A DNA stretch of 64,000 bases, taken from positions 62,001-126,000 of the forward strand of contig NZ_JACERN010000030.1 of assembly GCF_013911085.1 (NCBI RefSeq). Reading direction: 5' to 3'. Of this stretch, positions 8,864 through 18,328 are shown piece after piece (the stretch's first letter is position 1; the number at the start of each line of letters is the position of its first letter). Under the pieces are notes generated by a model. The model had not been told where the DNA came from, did no database searches, and saw only the letters and a list, made by a program, of their open reading frames with translations. The translations under genes and the position numbers were made by a program. Source of the stretch: Aquitalea aquatica. GTDB taxonomy: Bacteria; Pseudomonadota; Gammaproteobacteria; Burkholderiales; Chromobacteriaceae.

Positions 8864-10309
8864 ATGTCTGATTCGCTTAAAGATATACCGGTCAAAGTAG
8901 AACACACCCCCCCCTCCCCCAAGGCCGCTCAGGAAACCGTGTCCTTGTACGAGGCACAAAAAAAGATCTACCCGCGTAGCGTCAAAGGGATCTTCAACAA
9001 CTGGCGTATTCTTTTCGTACTCGGCACTCAACTGGCCTTCCTTGGCCTACCCTGGTTGACCTGGAATGGCCGGCAGGCACTGTTCTTCGACATGGTGAAC
9101 CGCAAGTTCTACATCTTCGGCCTCACCATCTGGCCACAAGACTTCGTTTACCTGGCCGCCCTGCTCATGAGCTGTGCCTTTGGCCTGTTTGTCTGGACCA
9201 CTATTGCCGGCCGCCTGTGGTGCGGCTACTCCTGTCCGCAAACCGTCTACACCGAGATCATGCTGTGGATCGAGCAATGGGTGGAAGGCGACCGCAACAA
9301 GCGCATCAAGCTGGACAATGCCCCGATGAGCCTGCGCAAGCTCAGGCTCAAATTCACCAAACATGCATTGATGATTCTGTTCTGCCTGTGGACCGGCTTC
9401 TCGCTGGTGGGTTATTTCACCCCCATTCGCGATCTGGTCAAGGCCATGCCTACCTTCGACTATGGCCCGTGGGAAAGCTTCTGGATCTTCTTTTATGCCG
9501 GATTCACCTACCTACTGGCCGGCTTCATGCGCGAGCAAGTATGCAAGTACATGTGCCCCTATGCCCGCTTCCAGAGCGTGATGTTCGATGCCGACACCCT
9601 GATTATTTCCTATGACGAAGCCCGTGGCGAGCCGCGTGGTGCGCGGAAAAAAGGCGTTGATTTCAAGCAACAGGGCCTGGGCTCCTGTGTCAACTGTGGC
9701 ATCTGTGTCCAGGTCTGCCCGGTTGGTATCGACATTCGTAACGGCCTGCAATACGAGTGCATCGGCTGTGCCGCCTGTATCGATGCCTGTGACGAAGTGA
9801 TGGACAAGGTTGGCTATCCACGCGGCCTGATCCGTTACACCACGGAAAATGCGCTGGAAGGCAAATATCCTGAAAAAGACATCGTCAAACACCTGCGCCG
9901 CCCGCGCGTGATCATGTACACGGTGGTGCTGCTGATTGTCCTGGGTGCGGCACTGGGCTCGCTGGCCATGCGCAAACCCTTCAAGGTGGACATCTTGCGT
10001 GACCGTGCCTCACTGGTGAAGGAGACTGATGCCGGGCTGCTAGAAAATGCCTATACCATCAAGATCATCAACACCACAGAACGCGATCAAGAGTTTAAAA
10101 TCTCGGTAGACGGCATGCCCGACCTGAAGCTGCAAAGTGACAGCAAGCACCTCAGGGTAAAAGCAACTGAAACCGAAAGCTTCGGTGTCCGCGTGCAGGC
10201 CGATCCCCAGGTTGCCACCAAGGGTAGCCACGAGATCCACTTCAAGGTAGAAACGGTTAGCAGCCCCGTTCTGCACGTGGAAGAAAAATCCAGCTTCATC
10301 GGAGAGTAA
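8864..10309 (+). CDS. ccoG: cbb3 oxidase assembly ferredoxin-like protein CcoG (RdxA/FixG)
   Basis: 481-residue inner-membrane Fe-S protein, needed in other species for copper reduction during cbb3 assembly. Several membrane segments are followed by two 4Fe-4S clusters, CVNCGICVQVCPVG (near residues 277-290) and CIGCAACIDACD (near 302-313). A conserved CGYSCPQTVYTEIM motif sits in the membrane part. The C-terminal 120 residues form the Ig-like FixG domain. The frame is open to a TTG at 8837, but the ATG at 8864 with CAGGA ahead is the better start. ccoH follows 3 bases later. Confidence 0.93.
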   Translation: MSDSLKDIPVKVEHTPPSPKAAQETVSLYEAQKKIYPRSVKGIFNNWRILFVLGTQLAFLGLPWLTWNGRQALFFDMVNRKFYIFGLTIWPQDFVYLAALLMSCAFGLFVWTTIAGRLWCGYSCPQTVYTEIMLWIEQWVEGDRNKRIKLDNAPMSLRKLRLKFTKHALMILFCLWTGFSLVGYFTPIRDLVKAMPTFDYGPWESFWIFFYAGFTYLLAGFMREQVCKYMCPYARFQSVMFDADTLIISYDEARGEPRGARKKGVDFKQQGLGSCVNCGICVQVCPVGIDIRNGLQYECIGCAACIDACDEVMDKVGYPRGLIRYTTENALEGKYPEKDIVKHLRRPRVIMYTVVLLIVLGAALGSLAMRKPFKVDILRDRASLVKETDAGLLENAYTIKIINTTERDQEFKISVDGMPDLKLQSDSKHLRVKATETESFGVRVQADPQVATKGSHEIHFKVETVSSPVLHVEEKSSFIGE

Positions 10310-10312
10310 GTC

Positions 10313-10840
10313 ATGCAACTGAGCAGTCCTGTTTCTCGCCCCTGGTATAAAGAGCCTTGGGTGTGGTTTTTGATCAGCTTTCCACTGGCTGCCGTCATCG
10401 TCGGCTCCCTTTACATCACCACCGCCATCAAGACCGATGATGGTTTGGTAACCGACGACTACTACAACAAGGGCAAGGCCATCAATATGGAACTGCGCCG
10501 CAACACGACTGCGGCCGCCATGGGCATTACTGCCCAGGTCATGTTCAGCAGCGACGGCCGCAGCGTCACCGTCAACACCACCAGCAAGCAGGCCCTGCCG
10601 GATGTACTGACCCTGAAGCTGATTCACCCGGCGCAGGATGATTACGACGTAGCCACCGACCTGCACAAGATTGCCGCCAATCAGTACAGCGGCAGCTTTG
10701 CCAAGGATCTGGTCAAGGCCAATCACTGGTATGCACAGCTGGAAGACAAGGGCAATCAGTGGCGAGTACAAGCGGAATGGAAGCCGGAACAAGGCCCGGT
10801 GGTGATGCTGGGCAAACCCAAGCTGGAGGCAGTGGAATGA
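10313..10840 (+). CDS. ccoH: FixH/CcoH-family cbb3 assembly protein
   Basis: 175-residue protein with one N-terminal membrane segment (VWFLISFPLAAVIVGSLYITTAI) and a periplasmic FixH domain. The conserved DDGLVTDDYYNKGKAIN stretch is directly after the membrane span. CcoH/FixH is needed for cbb3 assembly or stability. It starts 3 bases after ccoG and overlaps the next gene in an ATGA junction. Confidence 0.88.
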   Translation: MQLSSPVSRPWYKEPWVWFLISFPLAAVIVGSLYITTAIKTDDGLVTDDYYNKGKAINMELRRNTTAAAMGITAQVMFSSDGRSVTVNTTSKQALPDVLTLKLIHPAQDDYDVATDLHKIAANQYSGSFAKDLVKANHWYAQLEDKGNQWRVQAEWKPEQGPVVMLGKPKLEAVE

Positions 10841-11253
10841 TAAGCCGTACCACACGGCGTAGCCTGCTGGCAGCCGGCCTGCTGGCCGTGCTGGCCGTGC
10901 TGGCTGGCTGTGCCAGCCATGCCTACCAACCGCAGTACCTCAACGGCAGCGTCGTACTCAAAGCTCCGCTAAAGCTGCCGCTGGCGACCACGCTGGTTCG
11001 GGTACGACTGCTGGATGACAATGGCCAGGCTGATGCGCCGGCACGTCTGCTGGCAGAGCAGACACTGGAAAAGCCCAAAGCCTTCCCGCTGGCCTTCTCG
11101 CTGTGCTATGACAAGCACGCCATCCAGAGTGGCGGCAGTTACAGCTTGCAGGCCCAGGTGTATGTCGATGGTGAACTGCGACTGCAAAACACCAGCCGGG
11201 TCAATGCCTTCAGCAACGGCATGCCACAGCTGCAAGTGGAATTGATCAAGTAG
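10837..11253 (+). CDS. YbaY-like lipoprotein at the end of the cco locus
   Basis: 138-residue putative lipoprotein. The signal peptide has RTTRR, then a Leu/Ala-rich core and a lipobox LAGC with Cys near residue 24. The mature part (NGSVVLKAPLKLPLATTLVRV, then ADAPARLLAEQT, then a Tyr-rich YSLQAQVYVDGEL segment) has the strand pattern of the YbaY/YscW small-lipoprotein family. The start ATG overlaps the ccoH stop, so the pair is coupled; I know of no fixed role for this family in oxidase assembly. A longer frame begins at 10759, but its extra N-terminus only shadows ccoH. The family call rests on pattern similarity alone. Confidence 0.7.
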   Translation: MISRTTRRSLLAAGLLAVLAVLAGCASHAYQPQYLNGSVVLKAPLKLPLATTLVRVRLLDDNGQADAPARLLAEQTLEKPKAFPLAFSLCYDKHAIQSGGSYSLQAQVYVDGELRLQNTSRVNAFSNGMPQLQVELIK

Positions 11254-11272
11254 GCTCCACTAGCCACGCCAA

Positions 11273-11303
11273 GAAAATGGCTGCCAATGGCAGCCATTTT
11301 TTT
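11273..11303. terminator. bidirectional terminator between cco and tna loci
   Basis: Nine-bp perfect stem ATGGCTGCC / GGCAGCCAT with an AAT loop, flanked by AAAA on the left and TTTTTTT on the right. It can end transcription from the plus-strand cco genes and, with a shorter U-tract, from minus-strand tnaA, whose stop is 20 bases away. Confidence 0.8.
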
Positions 11304-11322
11304 ATTGCAACAGCAATAGCGA

Positions 11323-12714
11323 TCAGGCCAGCGGCTTCAGCCTGGCCATGAAATGACGCAGGATGGGCGGTTCATATTCAAAGGTCAGGCCACGCATGCT
11401 GGCAGCCCGCTGTTTGACTTCGATCAGGCAGTCGGCGATGTAGTCCATGTGGTCGTTGGTATACACCCGGCGCGGGATGGTAAGGCGCAGCAGCTCCAGC
11501 GGCGATGCCTCCTGCTCGCCGGTTTGCGGATTGCGTCCCAGCAACAGCGAACCGATTTCCACCCCACGCACCCCACCTTCCAGATACAGCTCACACGCCA
11601 GTACATGTGCCGGAAACTGTGCGGCAGGAATATGCGGCAGCAGGCGCTTGGCATCGACAAACACCGCATGGCCACCAGTCGGGTACTGGATGGGCACACC
11701 GCCTTCACGCAGCCGTTCGCCCAGATACTCCACCTGACTGATGCGATAGGTCAGATAAGCCGGATCCAGGCCCTCTTTCAAGCCGATGGCCAGCGCCTCC
11801 ATATCACGACCAGCCAGACCGCCATAAGTGACAAAGCCCTCCATCGGCACACAACGCACCTGCACCGCTCGGAAAAGATCGGCATCGTCCTTGAAGCAGC
11901 ACAGGCCTCCGATATTCACCAGCCCGTCTTTCTTGGCCGACATGGTCAACATGTCGCCATAGCCAAACATTTCCAGCACGATGGCTTCAATGGACTGGCC
12001 GGCATAGTCCGGATCACGCTGGCGGATAAACCAGGCATTTTCGGCAAACCGCGCCGCATCAATGATCACCGGAATGCCATGCTGACGAGCCAGCGCACTG
12101 GCAGCACGCATATTCGGCATGGACACCGGCTGGCCACCAGCGCTATTGCAGGTCACCGTAATGATCAGCCCGGCAATGTTTTCAGCACCTTCGCTGGCAA
12201 TGACCTCGGCCAGGCGCGGCAGGTCGAAATCACCCTTCCAGTCATAAGCGGTTTCGGTATCCAGCGCCTGTGGCGTCAGCACATTGATGGCACGGGCACC
12301 GGCAATTTCGACATGCGCCTTGGTGGTATCAAAATGGTAATTGGAAATAAACACCGGCTGGCTGCCACGGCAACGCTTGACCAGTTCGGGAAACAGTATC
12401 TGCTCCGCACCACGGCCCTGATGGGTAGGAATGGTGTGCTGGTAGCCAAACAGCTCCTTGACGGTATCGGCCAGATGAAAATAATTGCGGCTGCCGGCAT
12501 AGGCTTCATCGCCCATCATCAACCCGGCCCATTGCCGGTCGGACATGGCACCGGTGCCGCTGTCGGTCAGCAGGTCGATATAGACATCTTCGCCACGCAG
12601 CAGGAAAGGATTCCAGCCGGCCTCGGCCAGCGCGCTACGGCGATATTCAGGGGTGGTTTGCTTGATCGGTTCCACCATCTTGATGCGGAACGGTTCAGGA
12701 ATGCGTCGTGCCAT
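11323..12714 (-). CDS. tnaA: tryptophanase (tryptophan indole-lyase)
   Basis: 463-residue PLP-dependent beta-eliminating lyase that splits L-tryptophan into indole, pyruvate and ammonia. Family signatures are [15 protein letters not shown] (residues 7-21), [22 protein letters not shown] (about 97-105) and the PLP-lysine region MSAKKDG (K262 expected). Tyrosine phenol-lyase is the close alternative. Here NYHFDTT and VRGVEIG resemble tryptophanase (FDTT and AVEIG), whereas phenol-lyases have an Arg in the second motif (MERG). The ATG at 12714 has GGGAG ahead; the ATG at 12744 has no ribosome site. A TnaC-like leader ORF lies 153 bases upstream. No tnaB permease gene is adjacent. Confidence 0.88.
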   Translation of the reverse strand: MARRIPEPFRIKMVEPIKQTTPEYRRSALAEAGWNPFLLRGEDVYIDLLTDSGTGAMSDRQWAGLMMGDEAYAGSRNYFHLADTVKELFGYQHTIPTHQGRGAEQILFPELVKRCRGSQPVFISNYHFDTTKAHVEIAGARAINVLTPQALDTETAYDWKGDFDLPRLAEVIASEGAENIAGLIITVTCNSAGGQPVSMPNMRAASALARQHGIPVIIDAARFAENAWFIRQRDPDYAGQSIEAIVLEMFGYGDMLTMSAKKDGLVNIGGLCCFKDDADLFRAVQVRCVPMEGFVTYGGLAGRDMEALAIGLKEGLDPAYLTYRISQVEYLGERLREGGVPIQYPTGGHAVFVDAKRLLPHIPAAQFPAHVLACELYLEGGVRGVEIGSLLLGRNPQTGEQEASPLELLRLTIPRRVYTNDHMDYIADCLIEVKQRAASMRGLTFEYEPPILRHFMARLKPLA

Positions 12715-12834
12715 GCGTGATACTCCCTGCCCTGGCGCAGGCATGGGCCACAGACAACTATCGCCAGGATAGAAGAGTCTGGGCGCAACAAGGCCAAAGC
12801 TGTCAATTCAGAATGAAAGAATGAATGCAACAGA

Positions 12835-12860
12835 ACGTAGCCGGCGCGGGGCCGCTACGT
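12835..12860 (-). other. GC-rich hairpin in the tnaC-tnaA spacer
   Basis: Read on the minus strand, ACGTAGCGGC and GCC-G-GCTACGT pair around a CCCGC loop with one bulged G. The hairpin begins 7 bases after the tnaC stop. No T-run follows, so it is not a simple intrinsic terminator. In the known tna systems this spacer carries the Rho loading site (rut), and TCTCCCC just precedes the hairpin; whether this structure takes part is inference. Confidence 0.45.
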
Positions 12861-12867
12861 GGGGAGA

Positions 12868-12975
12868 TCAACGACGGGGGAAGTCGTAGGCCAGCACGAT
12901 ATCAAGAGTAAACCAGTTTTTCGGCAGGCTGCCGTGGTTGGCAGCCGCCCGGTTCAAGCATGCCAACGTGTTCAT
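12868..12975 (-). CDS. tnaC: TnaC-type tryptophanase leader (arrest) peptide
   Basis: 35-residue ORF upstream of tnaA on the same strand, starting ATG at 12975 with AAGGTG eight bases ahead. Its C-terminal half has WFTLD, then a seven-residue run ending in P-R-R before TGA. The key residues are W21, D25 and P33. The W-x3-D-x7-P spacing is that of E. coli TnaC (W12, D16, P24). The two basic residues after the proline match the Proteus type, which ends Pro-Lys-Lys. In known cases tryptophan bound to the ribosome stalls TnaC at the proline codon, masks the Rho site and lets transcription enter tnaA. A TTGACA-like -35 is at 13053-13058, but no good -10 was found. Confidence 0.88.
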   Translation of the reverse strand: MNTLACLNRAAANHGSLPKNWFTLDIVLAYDFPRR

Positions 12976-13107
12976 GAAACAACACCTTAGTAAAAATCAG
13001 AGCCGGATGGCCGAGCCAGATTACTACCAGCCATGAAAGCCGGCAAGAAAATTGTCAACCGGCCTCCAAGACAGCCCACACCAGTCGGCGGGCTGCTACA
13101 CACAGGC

Positions 13108-13608
13108 TCAGCGTACGATCACGGTATCCGGCAACTCGTTATCGTGCGGCCCATGTGCCGGTGCATGCACGATCAGCAGGGCATGAATGCGCCACAAGCC
13201 CTGCTGCAAACCATCCATATAATCACCCGCCGCAAACGACTGCTGCATGGCGGTGCATATGTCCTGCCAGGCTTGTGCCGGGACCCGACGGTCGATCCCC
13301 CGGTCGGCAATGATTTCGATGCGCCGCTCAGCCAACAACACATACACCAGCACGCCGCTATTGTGCTCGGTATCCCAGATCCGTAACTGGCCAAACCACT
13401 GCAAGGCACGCTCACGCGCGGTCATGCCATGCAAGGCCTGCCGCCAGTCCAATGCCGACTCCAGCACAAAGCGCAGCTGCCCGGCGTGCTCGCGCTCGGA
13501 CAAGGCAATCTGCTGCTCCAGCTGTTGCACACGGGCCTGCGGAAACAATCGCCGCGCCTGCCAGCCGGTGCTGCGCAGGTTATGCCATGCTTTTTTCCAA
13601 TGCCTCAT
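13108..13608 (-). CDS. TPM-domain protein
   Basis: 166-residue protein with a TPM-type (PF04536-like) domain. ERALQWFGQLRIWDTEHNSGVLVYVLLAERRIEIIADRGID resembles the second half of that fold, and AWQDICTAMQQSFAAGDYMDGL is the closing helix. It has no signal peptide and no Gly-rich tail. Its ATG shares one base with the stop of the upstream YgcG-like gene, so the two are translationally coupled. Length fits the short cytoplasmic or peripheral TPM proteins that accompany YgcG and LemA in many proteobacteria. Biochemical role unknown. Confidence 0.8.
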   Translation of the reverse strand: MRHWKKAWHNLRSTGWQARRLFPQARVQQLEQQIALSEREHAGQLRFVLESALDWRQALHGMTARERALQWFGQLRIWDTEHNSGVLVYVLLAERRIEIIADRGIDRRVPAQAWQDICTAMQQSFAAGDYMDGLQQGLWRIHALLIVHAPAHGPHDNELPDTVIVR

Positions 13609-14477
13609 CACCAGTTCCCCGAAGCGCCACCGCCACCGAAATCGCCACCGCCGCCAGACCAGCCACCTCCACCACCGCTGCGGCCACCGCCACCACCGCC
13701 CCAACCACCTCCGCCACCGCCTCCCAGCACAATGCCGTGGCTGCCCAGCAACAGCGCAAACACGGCGGCCAGCGCACCAGCCAGCACAGCCAGCAACACC
13801 CCGCCGCCCAGCCACAAGGTCAGCACGATGGCGATGCAGCCGGCAATAAAGCTACCGATCAGCCGGCCAAACAGCCGGGTGAGCACGCCACCGCCAAACA
13901 GGGCGATAAAGCCCAGCAGTGGAAGATTGTCCTCGATGCTGGCAGCAGCAGGAGCAGTGTGCTTGGGAGAGGGCAAGGCCTCGCCCTTGATCAGGCCCTC
14001 GATCTGCCCGACCGCCAGCATGATGCCTTCCAGTTTTTGGCCTGCCTGCAATTTGGGCTTGAGCGTATCTTGCAGAATCCGTTTGGCAACCACATCCGGA
14101 ATCGGCCCTTCCAGCCCACGCCCCACCAGCAGCTGTGTCTGGTGTTCATTGGCCACAATCAGCAACAGCACACCATCATCCACACCCTTGCGCCCCAGCT
14201 TCCAGCTTTCCATCACGCGGGTGCCGTAATCAAAGGGGGTTTCCGGCGCAATGCTCGGCACAATCAGCACCGCCAGCTGGCTACCCTGCTGCTGGTGAAA
14301 ATCGAGCAATTGCTGATTGAGCTGCTGCTGTTCGCTGGCACTCAGGAAACCTGCGGTGTCGATCAAGGGCGCACTGGGCGCTGGCAAGGGCTGCTGAGCC
14401 AAGGCAAATGATCCCGGCACAAGCGCGCCCAGCATAGCAGTGCATAGCCATAGCAGCCGCCAGAACAGGGGCCGCAT
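13608..14477 (-). CDS. YgcG-like TPM-domain membrane protein with Gly-rich tail
   Basis: 289 residues: signal peptide or first membrane helix (LFWRLLWLCTAMLGALVPGSFALA), then a periplasmic TPM domain at about residues 38-165 (DTAGFLSASEQQQLNQQL; GVLLLIVANEHQTQLLVGRGLEG). A hydrophobic region follows at about 188-250. The C-terminal tail is made almost wholly of Gly with Trp and Ser, ending GGGGASGNW. This is the E. coli YgcG / LemA-partner architecture. It starts three bases after lemA on the same strand and couples to the next TPM gene. The family's function is not settled; photosystem II repair roles of plant homologues do not carry over. Confidence 0.85.
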   Translation of the reverse strand: MRPLFWRLLWLCTAMLGALVPGSFALAQQPLPAPSAPLIDTAGFLSASEQQQLNQQLLDFHQQQGSQLAVLIVPSIAPETPFDYGTRVMESWKLGRKGVDDGVLLLIVANEHQTQLLVGRGLEGPIPDVVAKRILQDTLKPKLQAGQKLEGIMLAVGQIEGLIKGEALPSPKHTAPAAASIEDNLPLLGFIALFGGGVLTRLFGRLIGSFIAGCIAIVLTLWLGGGVLLAVLAGALAAVFALLLGSHGIVLGGGGGGGWGGGGGGRSGGGGGWSGGGGDFGGGGASGNW

Positions 14478-14479
14478 GC

Positions 14480-15085
14480 TTACTGCCCGGCCGAAGCAGG
14501 CTGACCAAAGCTCACGGTCGGGGCTGCCGCAATAGCTTTCTCGTTCTCCACCGTAAAGTTCGGCCGCGTTTTCAGGCCAAAGGCCATGGCGGTCAGGTTG
14601 CCGGGGAAGGTACGCACCGTGCTGTTATACGACTGGATGGCATCGATATAGCGTTTACGCGCAAGGGCGATACGGTTTTCCGTGCCCTCCAGCTGCGCCT
14701 GCAAATCACGGAAAGCACCATCGGCTTTCAGCTGTGGATAATTTTCCGACACCACCAGCAGGCGTGACAGTGCCGAACCCAGTTGCTGTTGCGCCGCTGC
14801 GTAATCATTCAGCTTTTTCGGGTCGGTCGCGGTACTGGCATCCAGCTGGATGCTGCCCACGCGCGAACGCGCCGCCGTCACTTGGGTCAGCACGTCTTTT
14901 TCATGGCTGGCGTAGCCTTTCACCGTATTGACCAGATTGGGGATCAGGTCGGCACGACGCTGATACTGGTTGACGACTTCCGACCAGGCGGCATTGGCGG
15001 CCTCGTCCTGGGTCTGCATGGTGTTGTAGCCGCAGCCGGTGATGCCGGACAACAGCAACAGGGTGATCAGCCACTTTTTCAACAT
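14480..15085 (-). CDS. lemA: LemA family lipoprotein
   Basis: 201 residues, with a lipoprotein signal (KKWLITLLLLSGITGC, lipobox Cys near residue 18) and then the helical LemA domain. Motifs AAWSEVVNQYQRRADLIPNL, GYASHEKDVLTQVTAARS and ENYPQLKADGAFRDLQAQLE are classic for the family. The ATG at 15085 has AAAGGGA ahead; the frame is open further upstream without support. LemA plus a Gly-tailed TPM protein is a common gene pair; the conserved synteny suggests one envelope-associated complex of unknown function. Confidence 0.92.
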   Translation of the reverse strand: MLKKWLITLLLLSGITGCGYNTMQTQDEAANAAWSEVVNQYQRRADLIPNLVNTVKGYASHEKDVLTQVTAARSRVGSIQLDASTATDPKKLNDYAAAQQQLGSALSRLLVVSENYPQLKADGAFRDLQAQLEGTENRIALARKRYIDAIQSYNSTVRTFPGNLTAMAFGLKTRPNFTVENEKAIAAAPTVSFGQPASAGQ

Positions 15086-15296
15086 AAAATTCCCTTTCAA
15101 TTGAAATACTTGCCCAATATCAAACATGGAATATTCGAATAACCTTATAATCACCAACAACAGTAGCAATCCGTAAATAAATATTCCACAACTACGGATT
15201 TTGTCGCTACTATCGCCGCCTGCCAGAAAAACTGGCAATAAAACACTACAACGCGTCACCGCAGAGTGACCTCCCCAGCTGCACAAGGAAATCTTT

Positions 15297-16673
<1,377 letters not shown>

Positions 16674-16707
16674 AACCATGCAGGGCCAATCTGGCCTGCC
16701 ATCTTGA

Positions 16708-16732
16708 AACGCCGCCGCAAGGCGGCGTTTTT
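16708..16732 (+). terminator. rho-independent terminator after the POT transporter gene
   Basis: Nine-bp stem AACGCCGCC / GGCGGCGTT with a GCAA tetraloop, followed by TTT. It lies 35 bases past the stop. Confidence 0.85.
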
Positions 16733-16838
16733 ACATGGGCGCGCCGTGGCGCTTAAGACTAAAACAAGGCTGGCATGGTAAGCTGTGCGGGTTTTTTCCG
16801 ACTTTTCCGGCCGCCCTGCGGCGTGCTGACTGGACTAC

Positions 16839-18311
16839 ATGAGACCGTCCTCCGATACCCGCTGGCAACGATTTGCCACCTATGCATTGTTTGCCCTGCT
16901 GCTGATCCGCCTGCTAGCCATGTGGGCCATTCCGCTGACGGATACCACCGAAGCGCGCTATGCCGAAATCGCCCGCAAGATGCTGGAAACGGGTAACTGG
17001 GTCACGCTGTGGCACGACTATGGCGTGCCGTTCTGGGCCAAGCCGCCACTGTCCACCTGGACCTCGGCCGCCAGCATGGGGCTGTTCGGTGTGAATCCGC
17101 TAGCCGCCCGCCTGCCCGCATTGCTGCTGTCACTGGCCGTGCTGTGGCTGGTAGCCGATGCCGCCGGGCAACGCCTGGGCCGCGATGCCGCGCTGGCCTC
17201 TACCCTGATTCTGGCTGGCAGCCTGTTGTTCTTTGGTGCAGCGGGCACGGTCATGACCGACCCGGCGCTGATGTTCTGCGTGGCACTGGCGCAGCTGGCG
17301 TTCTGGCATGCCATGCAAGGGCGCGGCCGGCGCTGGAACTACCTGTTTTTCGTCGGCCTTGGTCTGGGCCTGCTGGCCAAGGGGCCGCTAGCCATTGTAT
17401 TGGTCGGCATGCCGATTTTTGTCTGGACCTTGCTGCGCAATGACTGGAAAGCCCTATGGCAACGCCTGCCATGGATCAGCGGCAGCCTGCTGATGCTGGC
17501 CATTGCCCTGCCCTGGTATCTGCTGGCCGAATACCGCACACCGGGCTTTCTCAATTACTTCATCATGGGCGAGCATGTCAGCCGCTTTCTGGACCCGGGC
17601 TGGAAGGGCGACAAGTATGGCTATGCCCACGCCACGCCGCGCGGCATGATCTGGCTGTACTGGCTGGGGGCGATCTTTCCGTGGTCGCTGGCCATGCTGG
17701 TCTGGCTGGCAGGCCATGGCAAGCAGGCACTGGGTCTGAGCAAGGATAGCGACGGCTGGCGGCTGTATATGCTGCTGTGGAGCCTGATGACACTGCTGTT
17801 CTTCACCATTTCCGGCAATATCATCTTCCCCTATCCGCTGCCCATGCTGCCGGGTTGTGCCTTGCTGTTTGCCACGTTGTGGCAAGCAGGGCGCCAGCCG
17901 CAACAGGGTAGCAGCCTGCCCTGGCTGGCCCTGGTTTCCGGGCTGCTGCTGCTGATCGCTGTCGGCCTGCAATGGAGTCAGGGGCAACGTTACTTCCGCA
18001 CCCAGCAGCAGGTGATCGCAGCCTGGCAGCAGCAACAACCCGCTGCCGATAGCAAGCTGATCTACTGGGATAGCCGCCGCGAGTTTTCTGCCGAGTTCTA
18101 CAGCGAGGGCAAGGTGATCACCACCAACAAGCCCGATCAACTGCTGCAGCTGCTGGCCGACCAACACCATCGCATCATCGTCACCGAGCAGCGCGACCTG
18201 CCCAGCCTGCCGGCCGCCGTGGCCGCCCGCTTCCAGCCGGTGGCCAGCTTCGAAGTAATGAAAGACCACATGTTGCTGTTACGCGCCAAGGGCGCCAACG
18301 CCACACCATGA
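16839..18311 (+). CDS. ArnT-like (PMT family) lipid-linked glycosyltransferase
   Basis: 490-residue polytopic membrane protein of the GT39/GT83 type. Between the first two helices lies DTTEARYAEIARKM (residues 33-46), holding the acidic residues conserved in ArnT and PMT enzymes. WAKPPLSTW follows, another ArnT-typical periplasmic motif. About 11-12 helices are predicted up to residue 370, then a soluble C-terminal domain. ArnT-type enzymes take a sugar from undecaprenyl phosphate and attach it to lipid A phosphate in the periplasm. The next three genes (GT2, GtrA-like, YdjC-like deacetylase) overlap or follow directly, supporting an amino-sugar donor; the exact sugar is inference. First gene of this operon. 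Confidence 0.85.
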   Translation: MRPSSDTRWQRFATYALFALLLIRLLAMWAIPLTDTTEARYAEIARKMLETGNWVTLWHDYGVPFWAKPPLSTWTSAASMGLFGVNPLAARLPALLLSLAVLWLVADAAGQRLGRDAALASTLILAGSLLFFGAAGTVMTDPALMFCVALAQLAFWHAMQGRGRRWNYLFFVGLGLGLLAKGPLAIVLVGMPIFVWTLLRNDWKALWQRLPWISGSLLMLAIALPWYLLAEYRTPGFLNYFIMGEHVSRFLDPGWKGDKYGYAHATPRGMIWLYWLGAIFPWSLAMLVWLAGHGKQALGLSKDSDGWRLYMLLWSLMTLLFFTISGNIIFPYPLPMLPGCALLFATLWQAGRQPQQGSSLPWLALVSGLLLLIAVGLQWSQGQRYFRTQQQVIAAWQQQQPAADSKLIYWDSRREFSAEFYSEGKVITTNKPDQLLQLLADQHHRIIVTEQRDLPSLPAAVAARFQPVASFEVMKDHMLLLRAKGANATP

Positions 18312-18328
18312 CAGGCAAGGAGACGCCG

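Noticed and set aside
11323-12714. tyrosine phenol-lyase instead of tryptophanase
   Set aside because: The FDTT and VEIG motifs and the TnaC-like leader favour tryptophanase; phenol-lyases carry MERG with the key Arg.
13618-13735. Tandem DNA repeat of GCC/ACC triplets
   Set aside because: It is the coding sequence of the Gly-rich YgcG tail, not an independent repeat.
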